The position numbers and the translations under genes are program-made. Positions 57,201 to 64,000 of a DNA stretch of 64,000 nt are shown here, piece by piece. The notes below the pieces were generated by a model. The model saw nothing but the letters and a program-made list of their open reading frames with translations, had not been told where the DNA came from and searched no databases. Origin of the DNA: Phallusia mammillata (Eukaryota; Chordata; Ascidiacea; Phlebobranchia; Ascidiidae). Location of the stretch: assembly GCA_003260075.1 (NCBI GenBank), contig QLIY01000584.1, positions 3,026 through 67,025 on the forward strand, given 5' to 3'. Positions within the stretch are counted from its first letter, which is position 1; each line of letters starts with the position of its first letter.

Positions 57201-60200
57201 TCCAGTTACTTTGTAAACAAAGGCGTACTCGTGTTTGCGTACGTCAAGAACATCTATTTTAGGAAAAAACGTCATTGAGCCAAAATTTTGTACATCACAT
57301 TTTGGGGTAAAAAGTTTTTGATCAACAGCCAAAGCAACTATTCTAGCCACGTAACTGTTAGACACCAAAATAATTTGTTATAATTTCCAAGCACGTTTAC
57401 AAAATCCCCAACCTTTTCCAATTCAATCATTTCATTTACGCACGTAAATCTATTTGGAATGGGTGGACTTTTAGTGCCCCCCCCCCTGTTATAATTTCCA
57501 AGCACGTTTACAAAATCCCCAACCTTTTCCAATTGAATCATTTGATTTACGCACGTAAATCTATTTGGAATGGGTGGACTTTTTGTGTTGTTTTCTTTCT
57601 TTCGTAATTGCCAAGGCGCTTTAGAATGTCAACGTTTGTGTGAAATTAACTTTTCACTATTGAGAGTTAAGGCCTATTACAAACACTTATTCTGTACGTA
57701 ATTTACTCCCTGTTGCGCAAATGTTGACTCGTGGGATTTTTTTAAAAATATCATATGACTGTTTGCCTCTTCAACGCCCTTCTGCTGATATTAATTGGTA
57801 TTTTTGGAATCGCCGTAGGCAGAGAAATTCTACGCCTTTTTGATGTCAAAAGACTTGTAACATTGTCAGGCAAACGTCGAAATTTTCCAAACCGATATAA
57901 AAGCTTTTTTTCTTTTCAGTATATTAACAACCATGTACCTTTATTTTTTTGCCTGTGGTCAGATATTCGTGGTATCTTAACGTGTTAGAAACTTTCGTTT
58001 GGCCTCCGGTATTTTATTTTGCATCATGGACAATTCCAGCAAAAATGCTGAGTCATGCAGCGCTAAATGCTCCGTCATGTTGCGCAGGTAAACCCCGCAA
58101 ACGTAAAAATAACTCATTACACTGAGCCGCAAAACTTGAATTTCGTGCCGATTTGCGGCTGTCAGCAACAAAAATCACATTGTGTAATAATAGTTTTGTA
58201 AAATTCCTGCAATTACTAGACTTGAAATAGCGACTTTGACCGCTTATCGAAAGATAATTATCCTTTTCAAGCAAATAACAGCAAGTGGTGAATTCAAGTG
58301 TAGTGCTTGTATGTTGTTTGTAAATATACATTATCCATTTGTGGAATACTTAATAAAATCTGTCGCAAAACGATCCAAGGACATTGTGGCTCCTGCTGTC
58401 GACAATTCCTAAAGTGGTACATTTTTATTGCACTATATACACGATCTGTTTATAAGTCTAATTAAAAATATACTGCACATCATTGAAGTGAGAAACGAAA
58501 CACTTTATTTTTGCTACAATTTTACTATAAATAACTTAAAGTGTCCCAATTTGGATAAGATATACCCGATATAAGCGTGGATAATGTTTTACAGCAAAAT
58601 CTATTTAGCAGAAATGGTTTGCCAAAAAAAAAGATTGGCTGCTTTTTAAGGTTTATAAATGAAAGCACCATTTTTACATTTGAAATTACTGACAGTTGAA
58701 AACTCTTGACTCATTTTTAGTTGAATTACTTTAACCTCGCCCAAGGCAGGTCAATGCACTGTAGTGCAAGTGAACAGTGCAACTACCAAGGTTCCACCAC
58801 GATCTAACTTTGCACTACCACCATATTGCGCTTTGGCCTGAGGTTACTCGTAGCTTCCACAAACCACGAAAATCCTTAAATTAAACTCGTACTGACAAGA
58901 TCGAGCCATTTTTTGAACATTCCTGCACGATGTAACCCACATCACCACAATAGGGCGACTTCACAGCACGCCTTCGAAATTAACACGTTGCAGCACCTGT
59001 CACGACCCAACGCACATTCGTCTGTGACCTCACAGGTCAACTGCAACTATGACATCACAATCTGCGCTGCCTTGTTCGTGTTTTGGTTTGAATATTTCTA
59101 GCATGACCAATGGGGCCCACATTTGCGCGTTTTGTGATTTTTGTTCGAGGCGCCTGCTCAAACCATAATACGTTGATTCTGTTCGGATTATGTTTGTAAG
59201 TACAAAGCTTTTTTATTTACAAAAAAACATAATGCTTAAGTTGTCAAAGATTTGTTGCAGCGATTATCTCACGGTTTATTGTCACGCTTTCAGCTCTGAT
59301 TTTGTGACTATCCTTAAAATGTCGGTGTCAAAAAAGGTAACGAGGCAAAAGTTCTTAAACTGGAATCTGCAATAGGCAAGTGTACTGTCTGCTATAGCTT
59401 GCCTAAGTGTCTTGTTCTAATGCACTAAACACAGTAGCATGAAACACGGAGATACTTTTCACCGAGTACTCGAGTATTTACCCGTTCGGCGATACTTTTT
59501 ACGGAGTATTTCGAGTACTTACCCGTTCGGCGATACTTTTTACGGAGTATTTCGAGTACTTACTCGATTTAATTCTACCTATCATCTTCCTGGCCTTATC
59601 AAACCCCACAAGATTTTTGACCGTGCACTGTTATTTTTAGACATAAGTGTTATCTCGCTTATTCTTAAGTGCGCTGTTTCGAAAAAAATGCATTTTTTAC
59701 TGGTTCGGTTCCGGTTCGGGTCCAACGCCAAACAAAATATAGGGTTCAACTCCGGTTCGGGTTTTTAGAAAAATCGTAATTAGTGGTTCGGGTTCGGTTC
59801 GGTTTTAATGAAATTAACCGCTCAAACCGGTTAGCGAATTCGGGTTCAGTTCCGGTTCGACTCCCTGGTGTAAATAGTCCTATTTGATTCCACTGTAGCA
59901 AACCGTTTGCTAGACCACAAGCTGCATCTTGTGTAAACGGCTATTAATTGAATGACTGTAACCGGTTTATAAACCGTTATTAGTAGCGGCAGAAAAATAT
60001 ACAGTATAACGCTTTATCGACGATTCTACACAAGTGTTTTTTTTTTCTATTCAGGAATTAACCAGGGAAAGAAAAAAAATTGCCCTACAACCCGTTTAGC
60101 CGGTCATTATTTACCAGACCGGCCTTATTGAATAAATAATCAATGCATAAAGTAATAAAACCTCATCTGTCGTCATGTGACATTGATGTATAAGGCATGG

Positions 60201-63200
60201 TCGTTTTTGCCGTAATAAGGTATTTCCAGCTTATAGTAAGTGAGGCCATGTGATACCTGGAGTTTGCTTAGTGTCCAGCCCACGCAGACAATATTTGCTC
60301 ACCCCAGGACTAAACAACCAATATATGTGAAATAGGTCAGAACTAATTTAGGCATCTGTCTGAACCCTTAATAAGGATGGCATCTTGGTTAATATGAGCT
60401 TACGAATATTACCTTACGCAAGGTTTGCTGCTCACATGAGCTAAGAATAGAAGTCACAAGACAACCGCACGCATTATTGCTTAATCGGGAGTCAGTTTGA
60501 TTGTGTTTGGGTTCGCAATAGCGAAGGAAATGCCCTTCACGGCAATATACACCTATTTATGGTGGTTCGTTTCAGCCTTATCAGTCCCGTGTTACTGCGA
60601 ACAACCACTGTTTTAATTTGAAATACCATCAGCTTATTTGCAAACGATGGCAAAAGCTTACATCATGGGAACTTTTAAACAAAACAAAACGATGGCACAA
60701 GCTTACAAAAGCTGCAAGTAAAGCAAAGTACTGCGACGATTCAGGGTCATCAATTCATGACTGAGGGAAATTTCAAAATGAAAACACAAAATCAGTCGCT
60801 CTATGTAACCAGATTTGTCTTTCTATTGCTTCTGTACGCATTTATAAGAGGATGTAACTTAGTTTTAACTACTTCTAGTGTTCGGTTCAACAACCAACCA
60901 ACTTACCTTACGTTTTAACAATTCTGTTTTACTTCGTAGGTGTACCGGCCCCGCCCACGCCCCTCCCCCAACCAGAACAAGCCTTCGTCAAAAGAACAAC
61001 CCACCGGTGACGTCAGTGGTAAGCCGGTTGCGTCACTCGATTTTTATCGTCACGTGGATTCACAGAATAGGAAGAGAGATCGATACGGTACTGACCCGGA
61101 TTATGCTCCGCCAGAGAAAAAGGTATTTGATTATTTCGAAATCTGAATCAATGACTTCCGTAGTGTATAAAGCTAAACCAGAAACGTATCAAGTTGGAAG
61201 AGCCACACATTTATAAAGAATAAGAACCTAATGACATAATGCCAAAACTGACACACAATGAAAAATGAAAATCTACATTATTTCACGTAGGATACATTTT
61301 ATTTATTTTAAATGTATATAAAGTACTTTTCTGTGTATTTTAAATCTATGTGTCTTACAAGTGCCACAGGTTGTGGAGCTCTGCTGAAAATCAATGCATT
61401 ATACTACATTCCACACAGTTACTTAACTTTGTGAAACTATTTAGTCAACGTAATACAGTTATCTGCCCTTAAATAAGAAATTACACACAGTGTGGTGTTT
61501 TAAATTGCCAAATGCTTTTACGCACATTTTCCAGTTTTAAATCTTTGAAGTGAATGTGGTTGTTGCTGCATGCTAATTGCAGTTACAAAAGTGCGCCTCT
61601 TGTGCTTTGAAGATTATAAAAACCACGTAAACATTTGTGGGTCTCATTAAACTCTGGTAATTGTGGTATAAAGTATCCAAAATTAGCTGAAATCAATTCA
61701 AAATGCGGCAGATTGAGAGCGTTTAAGTCTCTTGGATAGAGGATTCGTTTCAACAAATTGTGCAAAAATCTATGATGGGAACTAAAATTGCATTTGTTGG
61801 TCTGTGTGATGATTTAATAAATGCGGTGTCAGAAATGTGGCATCTTCGGAGCATTTAAGTCGTTTAGATTAAGAATACGCCCCAACAGAATTCACAAAAA
61901 AATGTATTCACTAAGTTGGAATTGCATTTGTTTGACATGTCGGTGCAAACGGTATTAAAAACTTCCTGAACCTGTCACGCTAATGCTGTACAAAATCCCA
62001 TTCCTTCATCAGTCGTTTTGTTTCAGTTATCGGAAGATGGATTCAACCTCCTGGAAAAGAAACCGAAAACCGCACAGGAGGTTGTGAAAATGAGTCACAG
62101 TAATTTCGGTCAAACGACACCGGTCGGAAAAGTGACAAAACGCATGGAAAGTAGCGAAACCGCCAAGAGACCAGACGGTTTGTGAAATTTCGTAAGGTTC
62201 AGTTCGGGAGAAACGTCAGTGACTGCTTTGCTCACATGACAAAACACTGATTCTTTTAAACTTGATTTTACACATATTCTAGAATTATTTTGTCAATACA
62301 TTTAAAAAACAATTGTCTTGAATTTTAGCTCGTTCAATGCACATTTTCATCTCATTAAGAATGCTAGTTTTTGTGTTTTTTCACGTCATGTAAGTTTATT
62401 TCTAAGGATTCTACCCAGTGGTGGGATTCAACCCCCCCCCCCCAAGAGACCAGACGGTTTGTGAAATTTCCTAAGCTTCAGTTCGGGAGAAACGTCAGTG
62501 ACTGCGTTGCTCACATCACAAAACACTGATTCTTTTAAACTTGATCTCGTTTTCTTGCTTGCTGCGCCCCTGAGAGCTGTGATACAACAACTTAATATAT
62601 TGCGTTTGTGATTTAGTAAAGATTTCGACGCCTATCTGATTTATTTAAGAGATTGTACATAAGGCATGAACTGAAATACGTAGTATGGCTTAACTGAGAG
62701 TAAAGTCGTTTTTTTAAGCACTAACTGTGCACATATTGTTCTTAAACTTTTTAACAAATATTCTAGAATTATTTTGTCAATACATTTAAAAAACAATTGT
62801 CTTGAATTTTAGCTCGTTCAATGCACATTTTCATCTCATTAAGAATGCTAGTTTTTGTGTTTTTTCACGTCATGTAAGTTTATTTCTAAGGATTCTACCC
62901 AGTGGTGGGATTCAAATTTTTTGTCGGCCGGTTCTATCACAAAAGTCATATTTTTCAGCCGGTTATGTTACAAAAAGTCAATTGACAACAACCAGTAATG
63001 CTAACCGGTTCGCTGATCTCATTAAATTTTGTGGGACGGTTCTATATTACTGGTGCGAACCGGCTGAATTCCACCACTGGTTCTATCTCTTTATTACCTA
63101 AATAACACACACAAAATTTAATCGTCCTGTTTACGAATTTCTAACACCCCCCCCCCTTCTATCACAAAAGTCATATTTTTCAGCCGGTTATGTTACAAAA

Positions 63201-63611
63201 AGTCAATTGACAACAACCAGTAATGCTAACCGGTTCGCTGATCTCATTAAATTTTGTGGGACGGTTCTATATTACTGGTGCGAACCGGCTGAATTCCACC
63301 ACTGGTTCTATCTCTTTATAACCTAAATAACACACAAAAAATTTAATCGTCCTGTTTACGAATTTCTAACAAACTCAACAGGAACTTTGGCCCGAACTCC
63401 AACGGATAAAAAAGATTTCAAATCCAAAGAGCAGAGACGCAAGTCATCTGGAGATTCGACGTCATCACGTAGGACGTCAGAGGGCTCGGAGCGACCGACG
63501 AAGAAGCTTGAGCGTTCGACGTCATCATCGAAGAGTGACGTCAGACCGTCGTCTACGTCATCGCAGAGTTCGACTTCGGAGATTCGTCAGAATGTGAAGA
63601 AAACTTTGTTG
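34794..63611 (+). CDS. DIDO1/PHF3: DIDO1/PHF3-family PHD and TFIIS-like domain protein, 5' part (continues past the window)
   Basis: Exons: 34794-34862, 34950-35229, 35313-35375, 35439-35510, 35582-35716, 36051-36117 (second copy 36244-36310), 36482-36530, 36863-36971, 37149-37289, 37410-37458, 38007-38216, 38470-38593, 39333-39401, 39458-39587, 40497-40564, 40724-40888, 41234-41301, 42134-42251, 60940-61122, 62027-62177, 63382-63611. All junction phases agree, 850 codons so far. The N-terminal third is acidic and disordered. The PHD finger (about residues 405-455) reads LWCICQKPHDNR then FMISCDKCEEWFHGDCVGIT and CPQC, the DIDO1/PHF3 type. A Cys-rich motif (CIVSSCENPALSGSVYCSNQ) and KILMGNSAPYRRDLAAFLKA follow. 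The last exon ends as SEIRQNVKKTL opens the TFIIS-like middle domain. Family role: nuclear, binds methylated histone H3 and RNA polymerase II. A SPOC domain is expected downstream. The last donor (63612) is the least certain. Confidence 0.88.
35230..35312 (+). other. GC-AG intron in the DIDO1/PHF3-like gene
   Basis: The exon ends ACTGAAG followed by GCAAGT, and the next exon starts after TTTTTTAG. With a GC donor the phases on both sides agree (Gly/Asp split codon). The frame also stays open past it to a TAG at 35257, so the intron is needed to reach the next exon. Confidence 0.75.
35717..36026. repeat. Duplicated contig ends around an 11-C join
   Basis: Copy 1 at 35717-35863, eleven C at 35864-35874, copy 2 at 35875-36026, in an intron of the DIDO1/PHF3-like gene. 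Copy 1 starts exactly at the exon's donor, so the last exon base is not duplicated. Confidence 0.85.
36034..36380. repeat. Duplicated exon-bearing contig ends around a 38-C tract
   Basis: Copy 1 at 36034-36188, 38 C at 36189-36226, copy 2 at 36227-36380. Each copy carries a 67-base exon in the same phase. The two exons differ at two residues (Thr/Asn and Thr/Ser, ACT/AAT and ACT/AGT) and at three silent sites, so either an allelic pair or, less likely, a real tandem exon duplication. Confidence 0.8.
37671..37854. repeat. Duplicated contig ends around a 10-C join
   Basis: Copy 1 at 37671-37757, ten C at 37758-37767, copy 2 at 37768-37854, intronic. Nearly identical (TTATAAATG versus TTATGAATG). 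Confidence 0.85.
40924..41170. mobile_element. Decayed hAT-like element
   Basis: CAGGGGTCGGCAACCTTTTA at the left is a typical CAGGGGTCGGCAACC end, and GGTTGGTGTGCCATGG at the right is typical internal sequence. The right terminal repeat is not visible, so the copy is truncated. Located in an intron of the DIDO1/PHF3-like gene. Confidence 0.5.
41386..41769. mobile_element. Miniature element with CAGGGTTGCC ends
   Basis: Starts CAGGGTTGCCATACCGTCC and ends GAAGGCAACCCTG: a 10-base perfect terminal inverted repeat over 384 bases. The flanks are CCTATAAT and CCTACAGG, which share only CCTA, so the target duplication is uncertain or has diverged. The body repeats GTCCTTATTTCTAAG several times. 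Confidence 0.55.
42252..44020. other. First part of the 18.7-kb intron, no exon seen
   Basis: Between the donor at 42252 and the end of the nested LRR gene. A GC-richer patch at 43300-43620 has two open plus-strand frames without any family signal; it could be regulatory. TTTATT at about 43077 could be the polyadenylation signal of the LRR gene. Confidence 0.4.
44021..49955 (-). CDS. Secreted leucine-rich-repeat protein, nested antisense in a DIDO1/PHF3 intron
   Basis: Exons in order of translation: 49822-49955, 48730-48883, 48104-48273, 47083-47274, 46482-46595, 45715-45868, 44838-44948, 44021-44332. They sum to 1341 bases: 446 codons plus stop, all phases matching. The start MHLFYLTTVLVAFLQVSEA is a signal peptide. 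Two cysteines (ECRYRGAYIVC) follow where an LRR N-terminal cap would be. Repeats of the LxxLxLxxNxI type cover most of the rest: LATLNLAENNIARI, LTKLDLHTNKITYL, LRNLDLCDN, LRRLDLSFNQIGSL, LHSLDLSHNKISSI, VALDLRGNQL, LKFLDLRDNRF. The end is acidic (DGHVDDGEDPET), with no membrane span, GPI signal or C-terminal Cys cap. Such proteins are usually extracellular binding or matrix proteins; I cannot name an orthologue. Several exon junctions fall at the same place in the repeat (NN|K). Confidence 0.85.
44395..44475. repeat. CCCGAA-rich simple stretch
   Basis: GCCCGAACCCGAAAATACAA and following bases repeat CCCGAA/CCGAACC units, the complement of the TTCGGG-rich stretch at 59.70-59.87 kb. Likely fragments of the same dispersed repeat family. 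Confidence 0.5.
46132..46337. repeat. Duplicated contig ends around a 10-C join
   Basis: Copy 1 at 46132-46221, ten C at 46222-46231, copy 2 at 46232-46337, in an LRR-gene intron. Copy 2 has 15 additional bases (TTTCGTCAAGTATTT) that copy 1 lacks. Confidence 0.85.
50607..50615 (-). promoter_or_regulatory. Candidate TATA box for the nested LRR gene
   Basis: On the minus strand GTATATAAACC, about 650 bases upstream of the LRR start codon. The distance would require a 5' UTR intron. Sequence context only. Confidence 0.25.
51267..51426. repeat. Duplicated contig ends around a 10-C join, with allelic indel
   Basis: Copy 1 at 51267-51358, ten C at 51359-51368, copy 2 from 51369. Copy 1 contains about 38 bases (from TGTGCCCACGTAGGC to AATAATG) between CTTTTG and TGCCGAAAC that copy 2 lacks. 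Confidence 0.8.
54728..54972. mobile_element. hAT-like miniature element
   Basis: Starts CAGTGGTCCCCAACTCGTTT and ends CAATTAAGAACCACTG, an imperfect terminal inverted repeat beginning CAGTGGT. No clean target duplication (left GACTTGTA, right GACCAGTG). A fragment of the same family lies inverted at about 13.10-13.13 kb. Confidence 0.55.
55233..55551. mobile_element. Non-autonomous hAT element with perfect 8-bp target duplication
   Basis: Ends CAGGGGTGGGCAACCT and GGTTGCCCACCCCTG (terminal inverted repeat of about 15 bases), flanked exactly by CTTTAAAC on both sides (55225-55232 and 55552-55559). The 319-base body has GCGGGCCGCAC at both ends of the interior and no transposase frame. The intact ends and target duplication suggest a comparatively recent insertion. 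Confidence 0.88.
57064..57292. repeat. Duplicated contig ends around a 12-C join
   Basis: Copy 1 at 57064-57171, twelve C at 57172-57183, copy 2 at about 57185-57292. SNPs include AAACCAAGGCGCACTC versus AAACAAAGGCGTACTC. Confidence 0.85.
57376..57583. repeat. Duplicated contig ends around a 10-C join
   Basis: Copy 1 at 57376-57476, ten C at 57477-57486, copy 2 at 57487-57583. Differences: AATTCAATCATTTC versus AATTGAATCATTTG. Follows the previous join by about 190 bases, so a very short contig lies between. Confidence 0.85.
58733..58845. repeat. Imperfect inverted repeat (hairpin-capable), about 113 bases
   Basis: The left arm starts AACCTCGCCCAAGGCAGG and contains GTAGTGCAAGT; the reverse complement of the right arm starts AACCTCAGGCCAAAGCGC and contains GTAGTGCAAAGT. 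Arms of about 45 bases leave a small loop. It could be a fold-back miniature element or a structured RNA; no target duplication resolved. Confidence 0.5.
59451..59575. repeat. Three-unit tandem repeat, 40-41 base period
   Basis: Units start GATACTTTT at 59451, 59491 and 59532, each with a CGAGTA(C/T)-type core and ending TTACCCGTTCGGC (the last unit diverges to TTACTCGATTT). Confidence 0.8.
59698..59866. repeat. TTCGG/TTCGGG-rich degenerate stretch
   Basis: Repeated GGTTCGGTTCCGGTTCGGG-like words, interrupted by unique bases, ending GGTTCGACTCCCTGGTG. Together with the preceding tandem repeat and the CCGAG-rich copies at 12.6, 12.8 and 14.0 kb it suggests one dispersed repeat family that degenerates into GGTTCGG/CGAGTACTCG runs. 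Confidence 0.5.
62164..62915. repeat. Duplicated contig ends around a 12-C join, with a 200-base allelic insertion
   Basis: Copy 1 at 62164-62431, twelve C at 62432-62443, copy 2 at 62444-62915. Copy 2 carries about 210 bases (62545-62758) absent from copy 1. The copied part includes the last 11 coding bases and donor of the exon ending at 62177. Confidence 0.85.
62900..63078. mobile_element. Miniature element with CCAGTGGTGG ends
   Basis: Starts CCAGTGGTGGGATTCAAATT and ends GAATTCCACCACTGG, an inverted terminal repeat of about 15 bases with one mismatch. Flanks ATTCTACC and GTTCTATC agree at six of eight positions, consistent with an aged hAT 8-bp duplication. Interior CCGGTT motifs are repeated in both orientations. 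Partly copied again after the 10-C join at 63147. Confidence 0.65.
62932..63370. repeat. Duplicated contig ends around a 10-C join
   Basis: Copy 1 at 62932-63146, ten C at 63147-63156, copy 2 at 63157-63370, ending just before the acceptor at 63380. Differences are few (TTATTACC/TTATAACC, CACACAAAA/CACAAAAAA). Confidence 0.85.
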
Positions 63612-64000
63612 GTTCGTCTTTGCACCCTGCCTGTTTACATTAGCAACAATAGAAAAAAATAACAATATAAATTTTGCCTTGCTCCTGCATTTAAACCAAG
63701 ATTTATAGTTTTTAATGGATTTTTTTCTCGTATTAAACTTTTGTTGTTGGTAGCGATACATGCATGTTTCGCATGTAAGATGGTTATGTTTGGGTTCTTT
63801 AAATGCCCCATTTACAATGAACAAGTTTGCAAACAGGCCTTTAAAACGTGCATCTATGATAATGTTAACTATTTTTGGATGAAAAACGGTTTTGTTTGAT
63901 GTATAGTCCCGGTGAATACCCGTTTCAGTTAAAAAAATCCTATGTCGATTTGTTTAAGCCTTACCACAAATCATTTGTACCTCAATTTTTGTCCGAATTA
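63612..64000. other. Intron of the DIDO1/PHF3-like gene to the window edge
   Basis: Follows the donor GTTCGT at 63612 that splits the TFIIS-like domain. No further exon recognised before the edge, so the rest of that domain lies outside the window. Confidence 0.5.

Larger units (their letters stand above)
49956..60939. other. Remainder of the 18.7-kb intron, upstream of the LRR gene
   Basis: No exon that I can support on either strand over 11 kb. It contains the probable LRR promoter, duplicated contig-end pairs at about 51.3, 57.1 and 57.4 kb, hAT-like elements at 54.7 and 55.2 kb, an inverted repeat at 58.7 kb, and a short tandem repeat and TTCGG-rich stretch at 59.4-59.9 kb. Open frames at 51.7, 53.0, 55.9 and 57.8 kb show no family motif. 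Confidence 0.5.

Noticed and set aside
57755-57988. 77-codon plus-strand frame with hydrophobic start
   Set aside because: Phe/Leu-rich because of AT-rich sequence; no partner exons and no motif.
59439-59768. 109-codon plus-strand frame
   Set aside because: Runs through a 41-base tandem repeat and TTCGG-rich stretch, so it is repeat translation.

Overview
Eukaryotic nuclear DNA, AT-rich, with compact multi-exon genes (GT-AG introns of 60 to several hundred bases) encoding animal protein families: DEPDC7, RNF19 RBR ubiquitin ligase, CASP/CUX1 golgin, DIDO1/PHF3 PHD protein and a secreted leucine-rich-repeat protein. Family content, gene density and the very high heterozygosity implied by the sequence suggest an invertebrate chordate such as a tunicate of the Ciona type. 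That assignment is inference.

Layout. 1-7.1 kb: one small minus-strand single-CDS-exon gene (81 codons), then non-coding DNA with a candidate promoter. 7.1-15.3 kb: DEPDC7 homologue on plus. 17.5-28.8 kb: RNF19 homologue on minus (17 coding exons, 735 codons, closes perfectly in frame), tail-to-tail with DEPDC7. 30.5-32.8 kb: intronless CASP golgin on minus. 34.8 kb to beyond 63.6 kb: DIDO1/PHF3-like gene on plus (21 coding exons, 850 codons so far, running off the window as its TFIIS-like domain begins). Its 18.7-kb intron (42.25-60.94 kb) holds an antisense nested gene for a 446-residue secreted LRR protein (44.0-50.0 kb). Introns and spacers carry several hAT-like miniature elements, two with clean 8-bp target duplications. 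These genes do not form one pathway: they are ubiquitin ligation, Golgi tethering, chromatin/transcription and an extracellular LRR protein that happen to be neighbours.

The most striking pattern is 34 runs of C, all on the given strand with no matching G runs. Twenty-nine have a floor of exactly 10 (10-12 bases), five are longer (26, 38, 87, 97, 99). Most of the short ones are flanked by two near-identical copies of 70-270 bases that differ by SNPs and small indels. Where this falls in exons it breaks or doubles the reading frame, and deleting one copy plus the C run restores a full open frame (DEPDC7: 86 bases removed; CASP: 98 and 209 bases removed). The best reading is that these are fixed-size assembly gaps written as C, joining unmerged ends of contigs from two haplotypes, and not a biological repeat system. 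All gene models below are built with that in mind.
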